Source: JANMEX01 sp043776635
Lineage (GTDB): Bacteria; Pseudomonadota; Alphaproteobacteria; Rhizobiales; Rhizobiaceae
DNA length: 10,728 nucleotides
Direction of reading: 5' to 3'
Assembly (NCBI GenBank): GCA_043776635.1
Contig: JAYVRA010000018.1
Coordinates: 1 to 10,728, forward strand
This document shows positions 7,608-10,728 of this stretch, piece by piece. The notes beneath the pieces were generated by a model. The model made no database searches. It saw only the letters and a list, made by a program, of their open reading frames with translations, and was not told where the DNA came from. Position numbers and translations under genes: made by a program. Numbering within the stretch: position 1 is the stretch's first letter; each line of letters opens with the position of its first letter.

Positions 7608-7883
7608 AGTGGCGCCCCACAACGCAACTTGATGCATGTGAACCAAAGGTTGATAACAGTAACCACTAACATAGATTACGCAACGTCATTTTGGTGAAAT
7701 AAACGAATATTTTACCAAAAATGGAAAAATATCGTTGCATTCGCAATGTCGCTGTTAACCCTCATAAATTAAATCTGAAAACTCTAATCGATTAAAATAA
7801 ATTCAATCGTTTCAATAATTTACCCCGCTGTTTCCCTACTGGAGATCTAATGATAAGCGCAAAAAAACAAATGGAGTTTTCGC
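7608..7883. promoter_or_regulatory. AT-rich divergent intergenic region between the LuxR-type gene and fba
   Basis: Promoters for both divergent genes must lie here. A possible plus-strand pair is TTGATA (7650-7655) and TAGATT (7672-7677) with a 16-base spacer, but the match is weak and it lies far from fba. A dyad at 7702-7736 and an overlapping one at 7687-7723 are the clearest structured elements. The right half (7740-7860) is strongly AT-rich without a clear hairpin. An ATGGAG Shine-Dalgarno for fba sits at 7871-7876. Confidence 0.5.
7702..7736. promoter_or_regulatory. Operator-like dyad upstream of the LuxR-type gene
   Basis: The left arm (7702-7717, AACGAATATTTTACCA) pairs with the right arm (7722-7736, TGGAAAAATATCGTT) around an AAAA centre. 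There are about fourteen pairs, one bulged base and one mismatch. It lies ~95-130 bases upstream of the LuxR-type start and ~150 bases before fba. It could be a binding site for a dimeric regulator, possibly autoregulatory. No binding protein is identified. Confidence 0.4.
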
Positions 7884-8906
7884 ATGGTCCCGCAACTGGA
7901 ACACATTGCCAATCAGCTCGTAAGCACAGGTAAAGGCATTCTCGCTGCTGATGAAAGCACCGGATCAATTATGAAGCGCCTCGAATCTATTGATATTATT
8001 TCAACGCCCGATACACGGCGCGACTATCGCGAGATGTTGTTCCGCAGCGACGCCATTAAGACTGACATATCCGGCGTTATTATGTTTGACGAGACGCTCC
8101 GTCAAAATGCGGCCGATGGCACACCATTACGTGATTTACTCACCAAGGCCGGCTCGCTCATTGGGATCAAAGTCGATACCGGCGCGGTTGCTCTCCCCGG
8201 CTTCCCGGGCGAAACCATCACGGAAGGGCTGGACGGTCTCGCCAAACGTGTTGCAGAATATCATGATATGGGTGCCCGTTTTGCCAAATGGCGCGGCGTT
8301 ATTGCCATTTCCAACGGCCTGCCGACATGGGGCGCGGTGCGTGCCAATGCACAGGCGCTGGCCCGCTATGCCGCCATTTGTCAGGCAGGCGGCATTGTGC
8401 CCATCGTCGAACCGGAAGTGCTGATGGATGGCATTCCGGGCGATCATTCGATTGAGCGCTGTCAGGAAGTCACACACTGGGTTCTCGAAACTGTGTTCTC
8501 CGAACTCAAAGAAGCCCGCGTGGAACTCAGCGGAATCATCCTGAAACCAAACATGATTGTGGCTGGAAAACACGCTGAAAAGGCATCCGTTGGCGAAGTG
8601 GCCGGACGCACGGTGGCCGTCCTCAAAGCAACCGTGCCAAGTATCGTTCCCGGCATCGCCTTCCTCTCTGGCGGCCAGTCCACACAAGATGCAACAGCGC
8701 ATCTCTCAGCTATGAATGCCGCCGGACCGTTGCCATGGATATTGACATTCTCTTATGGCCGCGCGCTGCAAGCAACGGCGTTAAAAACATGGGCAGGCAA
8801 ATCTGAAAATGTTGCGGCAGGCCAGCGCGCCTTTAACCACCGCGCCCGCATGAACGGGTTGGCCGCGATAGGAAACTGGGCTGCCAGCGCTGAAATTGCC
8901 GCATAA
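7884..8906 (+). CDS. Class I fructose-bisphosphate aldolase
   Basis: This cytoplasmic enzyme reversibly cleaves fructose 1,6-bisphosphate into dihydroxyacetone phosphate and glyceraldehyde 3-phosphate, using a lysine Schiff base instead of a metal. The 340-residue length is typical of the family. Signatures seen are GILAADEST (18-26), the substrate-binding KVDTG (96-100), AKWRG (134-138), the VEPEVL segment (175-180) with its conserved glutamates, LKPNM with the Schiff-base lysine K221 (220-224), and FLSGGQS (260-266). The ATG at 7884 follows an ATGGAG Shine-Dalgarno with about seven bases of spacing. In many Hyphomicrobiales this gene lies just after pgk; here it is 4.5 kb away, behind oppositely oriented genes, so it needs its own promoter in 7608-7883. 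The symbol varies between genomes (fba, fbaB, fda), so none is given. Confidence 0.97.
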   Translation: MVPQLEHIANQLVSTGKGILAADESTGSIMKRLESIDIISTPDTRRDYREMLFRSDAIKTDISGVIMFDETLRQNAADGTPLRDLLTKAGSLIGIKVDTGAVALPGFPGETITEGLDGLAKRVAEYHDMGARFAKWRGVIAISNGLPTWGAVRANAQALARYAAICQAGGIVPIVEPEVLMDGIPGDHSIERCQEVTHWVLETVFSELKEARVELSGIILKPNMIVAGKHAEKASVGEVAGRTVAVLKATVPSIVPGIAFLSGGQSTQDATAHLSAMNAAGPLPWILTFSYGRALQATALKTWAGKSENVAAGQRAFNHRARMNGLAAIGNWAASAEIAA

Positions 8907-8927
8907 AATCGTATGAAGCATTTTCGA

Positions 8928-8946
8928 ATAACGTGGAACACGTTAT
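8928..8946. repeat. Short perfect hairpin 21 bases after fba
   Basis: ATAACGTG (8928-8935) and CACGTTAT (8939-8946) pair perfectly around a GAA loop. No T-run follows on the plus strand, so it is not a classic intrinsic terminator, although its position just after the fba stop suggests a role in 3'-end formation or stability. It may instead be the edge of the repeat cluster that continues to 9023. Confidence 0.55.
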
Positions 8947-8957
8947 GGTTAAGAACA

Positions 8958-9023
8958 ATGCGACAAAACAAAGAGTTAGAGTGCTTCTTGTGTTGATACC
9001 ATCAAAACGAGAAGCACCCTAAC
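8958..9023. repeat. Palindromic repeat cluster with a 23-bp imperfect hairpin
   Basis: The first part (8958-8970, ATGCGACAAAACA) is an inverted copy of the core of the tandem repeat at 5672-5797. It is followed by a long inverted repeat: arms 8975-8997 and 9001-9023 pair over 23 positions with three mismatches around an ACC loop. The ends read GTTAGAGTGCTTCT and AGAAGCACCCTAAC. This resembles the palindromes scattered between genes in rhizobia and relatives, from memory. There is no T-run, so a terminator role is uncertain. Confidence 0.75.
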
Positions 9024-9100
9024 GCACAAGCTCTTTACTGTTTTATCAATTCTATAGTCTACTGTAACGCGATAACCCGTGATGTTGCCGGAGACCATCA

Positions 9101-9406
9101 ATGCGACCAAGCATACACCAAAAACTGATACGCTTTATCATGGCGACCTATCTCTTCGGGGCGGGTGCAATCGTGGTCCAATATTTTATCGCCCATGGTT
9201 CGGATGGCGCATCCTTGCTGATGATCGTCTGGACATTGCCAATCGCGCTTGCCGGATTGATTGCGGTGTATTGGCCACTGGGCGTGATATTTCCCTTTAT
9301 GCCAGCCGCACTTGGCCTCTATGGCGGGCACTTGGCTTATTTTGTCCCTGCCGTTTTTGTCATGGCACTGGCGCTGTATAAATTGATTGGCACAAAACGC
9401 TCCTGA
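9101..9406 (+). CDS. Small hydrophobic membrane protein, function unknown
   Basis: This 101-residue protein is almost wholly hydrophobic after a short basic start (MRPSIHQKLIR). Three membrane segments can be drawn at ~11-31, ~38-57 and ~60-95, the last possibly being two short helices. The basic tail GTKRS would lie in the cytoplasm if the positive-inside rule holds. The ATG at 9101 has a GGAG Shine-Dalgarno seven bases upstream, which favours this frame over the overlapping one starting at 9079. No family was recognised, and there are no charged residues in the membrane segments to suggest transport chemistry. The stop codon (9404-9406) lies inside a perfect hairpin. It is followed by the VOC gene after 59 bases and may be a separate transcription unit. 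Confidence 0.7.
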   Translation: MRPSIHQKLIRFIMATYLFGAGAIVVQYFIAHGSDGASLLMIVWTLPIALAGLIAVYWPLGVIFPFMPAALGLYGGHLAYFVPAVFVMALALYKLIGTKRS

Positions 9407-9423
9407 CAGTACGGTGTCAGGAG
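9400..9423. terminator. Hairpin overlapping the small membrane-protein stop; weak terminator candidate
   Basis: CTCCTGACA (9400-9408) and TGTCAGGAG (9415-9423) form a perfect 9-bp stem with a six-base loop. The stop codon of the small membrane protein falls within the left arm. The plus strand continues GGGTATG without a T-run, so a classic Rho-independent mechanism is not supported. It could stabilise the upstream mRNA end or attenuate read-through into the VOC gene. Confidence 0.4.
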
Positions 9424-9465
9424 GGGTATGAAATGATCGGTTATTCGTAACATGGAGATACCAAA

Positions 9466-9846
9466 ATGAACACCGAAATTAATCGCCCGGAACATGCAGT
9501 TGTATGGTTTGAAATGCCGGTAATTGACCTGGCGAAGTCCAAAGCTTTTTATGAATCCGTGCTGGCAGACGAGATGACAGATCAGGATATGGGACCAAAC
9601 AAGACAGTGTATTTTCCAAGGGCAAATGATAATTCCATTGGCGGGCATCTGTGTGTCGGCAAGCCGTCAGCCATAGGCACCGGCAGCACAATCCACCTTG
9701 CCTCACCCACACCCCTTGAAGCATCGCTGGAGCGCGTGAAGACAGCGGGCGGGCAGGTGGTTTCCAGCGTGATTGCAATGCCATTTGGCCGTTTTGCCTA
9801 CTGCACGGATTTGGACGGCAATTCCTTCGGACTTTTTGAGGCATGA
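9466..9846 (+). CDS. VOC-superfamily protein (glyoxalase/bleomycin-resistance fold)
   Basis: This is a 126-residue single-chain VOC-fold protein, cytoplasmic by its lack of signal or membrane segments. The N-terminal strand and helix read VVWFEMPVIDLAKSKAFYES (12-31), the usual first beta-alpha unit. A second half containing GGQVV and FAYCTDLDGNSFGLFE (the last 16 residues before the final alanine) is the typical closing strand pair, where the terminal glutamate is a metal ligand in many members. Two such modules per chain give the usual length. VOC proteins include glyoxalase I, extradiol dioxygenases and antibiotic-binding proteins; the sequence does not show which, and activity is not assigned. 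The ATG has a GGAG Shine-Dalgarno eight bases upstream. The next gene, a WYL regulator, starts three bases after the stop, so the two are probably co-transcribed. Confidence 0.88.
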   Translation: MNTEINRPEHAVVWFEMPVIDLAKSKAFYESVLADEMTDQDMGPNKTVYFPRANDNSIGGHLCVGKPSAIGTGSTIHLASPTPLEASLERVKTAGGQVVSSVIAMPFGRFAYCTDLDGNSFGLFEA

Positions 9847-9849
9847 TGA

Positions 9850-10563
9850 TTGCGCCGCGCCGACCGTCTTTTTCAGATTGTCCAACATCTTCGCGGTGGC
9901 CGTTTAGTCACCGCGAAGATGTTGTCTGACCGGCTGGAAGTTTCAGAGCGCACAATCTATCGCGATATCGCTGACCTCCAATCCACCGGCGTTCCGGTGG
10001 ATGGCGAGGCGGGGGTTGGTTATATATTGCGTGAGGGCTTTGACCTGCCGCCTTTGATGTTCACGCAAGATGAGATCGTAGCGCTGGTTGCGGGCGCACG
10101 CATGGCACGTGCCTTCGGCGGAGCTGCGATGGCACGGGCCGCCGAAGAAGCGCTCATTAAGATTGGCGCGGTGTTGCCACACGCCTTGCAAGCACGGCTG
10201 AAAGCTGTCGAGGTCCACGCTCCGGGAATTTTACTGTCAGAGCTGGAGCGCAAAATGGTAGATTTTTTGGAAACCGCTGTAGCCGGGAAAATCACCGTCG
10301 CTTTGTCTTATGGCGATGTGCAAAACCAAATAACGACCCGCAACGTGCGCCCGCTGGGCCTGTGGTTCTGGGGTAAGGTATGGACATTTGTCGCCTGGTG
10401 CGAACTGCGCAATGATTTTCGCGCGTTTCGTATCGACCGGATTCATTCAGCTACGGATTCAGGGAAAATCTTCAAGCTGGAGCGTGGCAAAACGCTTCGC
10501 GATTTTTATCGCCAGTTGGAAGTGCGCGAAGGCGTGACTGAATGCCAGATGAATTTGAGTTGA
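9850..10563 (+). CDS. YafY-family transcriptional regulator (HTH plus WYL domain)
   Basis: This is a 237-residue cytoplasmic regulator. Residues 1-60 are a winged HTH of the HTH_11/DeoR-like type: RRADRLFQIVQHLRGGR, then LSDRLEVSERTIYRDIADLQ (25-44, with the recognition helix at its end), and a wing ending VGYILREG. A linker (~65-140) leads to a WYL domain (~145-225) with VRPLGLWFWGKVWTFVAW (166-183) and FRAFRIDRI (190-198). The eponymous WYL triad is W-T-F here. WYL domains are thought to bind nucleic-acid-type or small ligands and tune the HTH. The start is TTG at 9850: an in-frame TGA lies immediately upstream, the family begins near RADRLF, and GAGG (9838-9841) is eight bases away inside the VOC gene. 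It probably regulates its own operon. Ligand unknown. Confidence 0.92.
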   Translation: MRRADRLFQIVQHLRGGRLVTAKMLSDRLEVSERTIYRDIADLQSTGVPVDGEAGVGYILREGFDLPPLMFTQDEIVALVAGARMARAFGGAAMARAAEEALIKIGAVLPHALQARLKAVEVHAPGILLSELERKMVDFLETAVAGKITVALSYGDVQNQITTRNVRPLGLWFWGKVWTFVAWCELRNDFRAFRIDRIHSATDSGKIFKLERGKTLRDFYRQLEVREGVTECQMNLS

Positions 10564-10602
10564 GGTTGTAAAGCTTTAGAAAACAACTCCATCCGGCATT
10601 TT

Positions 10603-10668
10603 CACCACGCCTCTTAGCCTTCCCCTTGTGGGGAAGGTGTCGACGTTAGTCGACGGACGGGGGTGGTG
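10603..10668. repeat. Compound palindromic intergenic element (RIME-like)
   Basis: Three nested or adjacent inverted repeats sit within 66 bases. The outer arms are CACCAC (10603-10608) and GTGGTG (10663-10668). Inside is CCTTCCCC/GGGGAAGG (10618-10625 and 10630-10637, TTGT loop). Next to it is GTCGAC/GTCGAC (10639-10644 and 10649-10654, GTTA loop). The cloverleaf-like layout resembles the RIME and Bru-RS type intergenic elements of rhizobia and Brucella. That naming is from memory and untested. It lies 39 bases after the regulator gene and may also shape its mRNA 3' end. Confidence 0.75.
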
Positions 10669-10728
10669 ATGCAGATGCTATGACGGTGTTAAACCGCTGA
10701 TATAATTATTCGTTTTTTTGTCACACGT
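10669..10728. other. Right-edge non-coding sequence
   Basis: No gene start, hairpin or other element is convincing here. A run of seven T at about 10713-10719 lies far from any stem. Confidence 0.4.

Noticed and set aside
7608..7646. Longer LuxR-type protein from the TTG at 7646
   Set aside because: The decayed paralogue's start codon aligns with the ATG at 7607, so the additional N-terminal residues are probably not translated. The ATG at 7637 cannot be fully excluded.
9079..9381. Overlapping 100-residue frame starting at 9079
   Set aside because: Its product is rich in Cys, Arg and Trp with no recognisable pattern, while the 9101 frame has a good ribosome binding site and a coherent membrane-protein composition.

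Overview
The window looks like chromosomal DNA from an alphaproteobacterium, most likely Hyphomicrobiales. The pointers are a class I fructose-bisphosphate aldolase near phosphoglycerate kinase, the style of the LuxR-family genes, moderate GC, and dispersed palindromic repeats that resemble the intergenic repeats of rhizobia and Brucella relatives. The assignment rests on protein style and repeat appearance and was not searched.

Layout, left to right. (1) A 295-bp upstream region leads into a CPA1-type K+/H+ antiporter (296-2119, +). (2) pgk follows in the same direction (2188-3381). (3) The block at 3383-7607 lies entirely on the minus strand. It holds a small four-helix DMT/SMR-like membrane protein ending one base from the pgk stop, a decayed LuxR/alpha-beta-hydrolase gene, a two-copy 63-bp palindromic repeat, and an intact paralogue of the decayed gene. 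(4) A roughly 276-bp AT-rich divergent intergenic region with overlapping dyads precedes the class I aldolase gene (7884-8906, +). (5) A palindrome-rich spacer precedes a small three-helix membrane protein (9101-9406), a VOC-fold protein (9466-9846) and a YafY-like WYL-domain regulator (9850-10563). The last two are probably translationally coupled. (6) The window ends in a compound palindromic repeat.

How the genes relate. pgk and the aldolase are central glycolytic/gluconeogenic genes that often lie close together (gap-pgk-fba) in this group. Here about 4.5 kb of oppositely oriented accessory genes separates them. The most distinctive content of that block is a pair of tandem paralogues encoding an N-terminal segment, a PAS-like region, a LuxR-type HTH and an alpha/beta-hydrolase-like domain. 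In both copies the usual nucleophile serine and catalytic histidine of the hydrolase domain appear to be missing, so the domain may act as a sensor or scaffold and not as an enzyme. One copy is intact. The other carries three in-frame stops and three frameshifts. I see no CRISPR array, tRNA, rRNA, transposase or phage gene.
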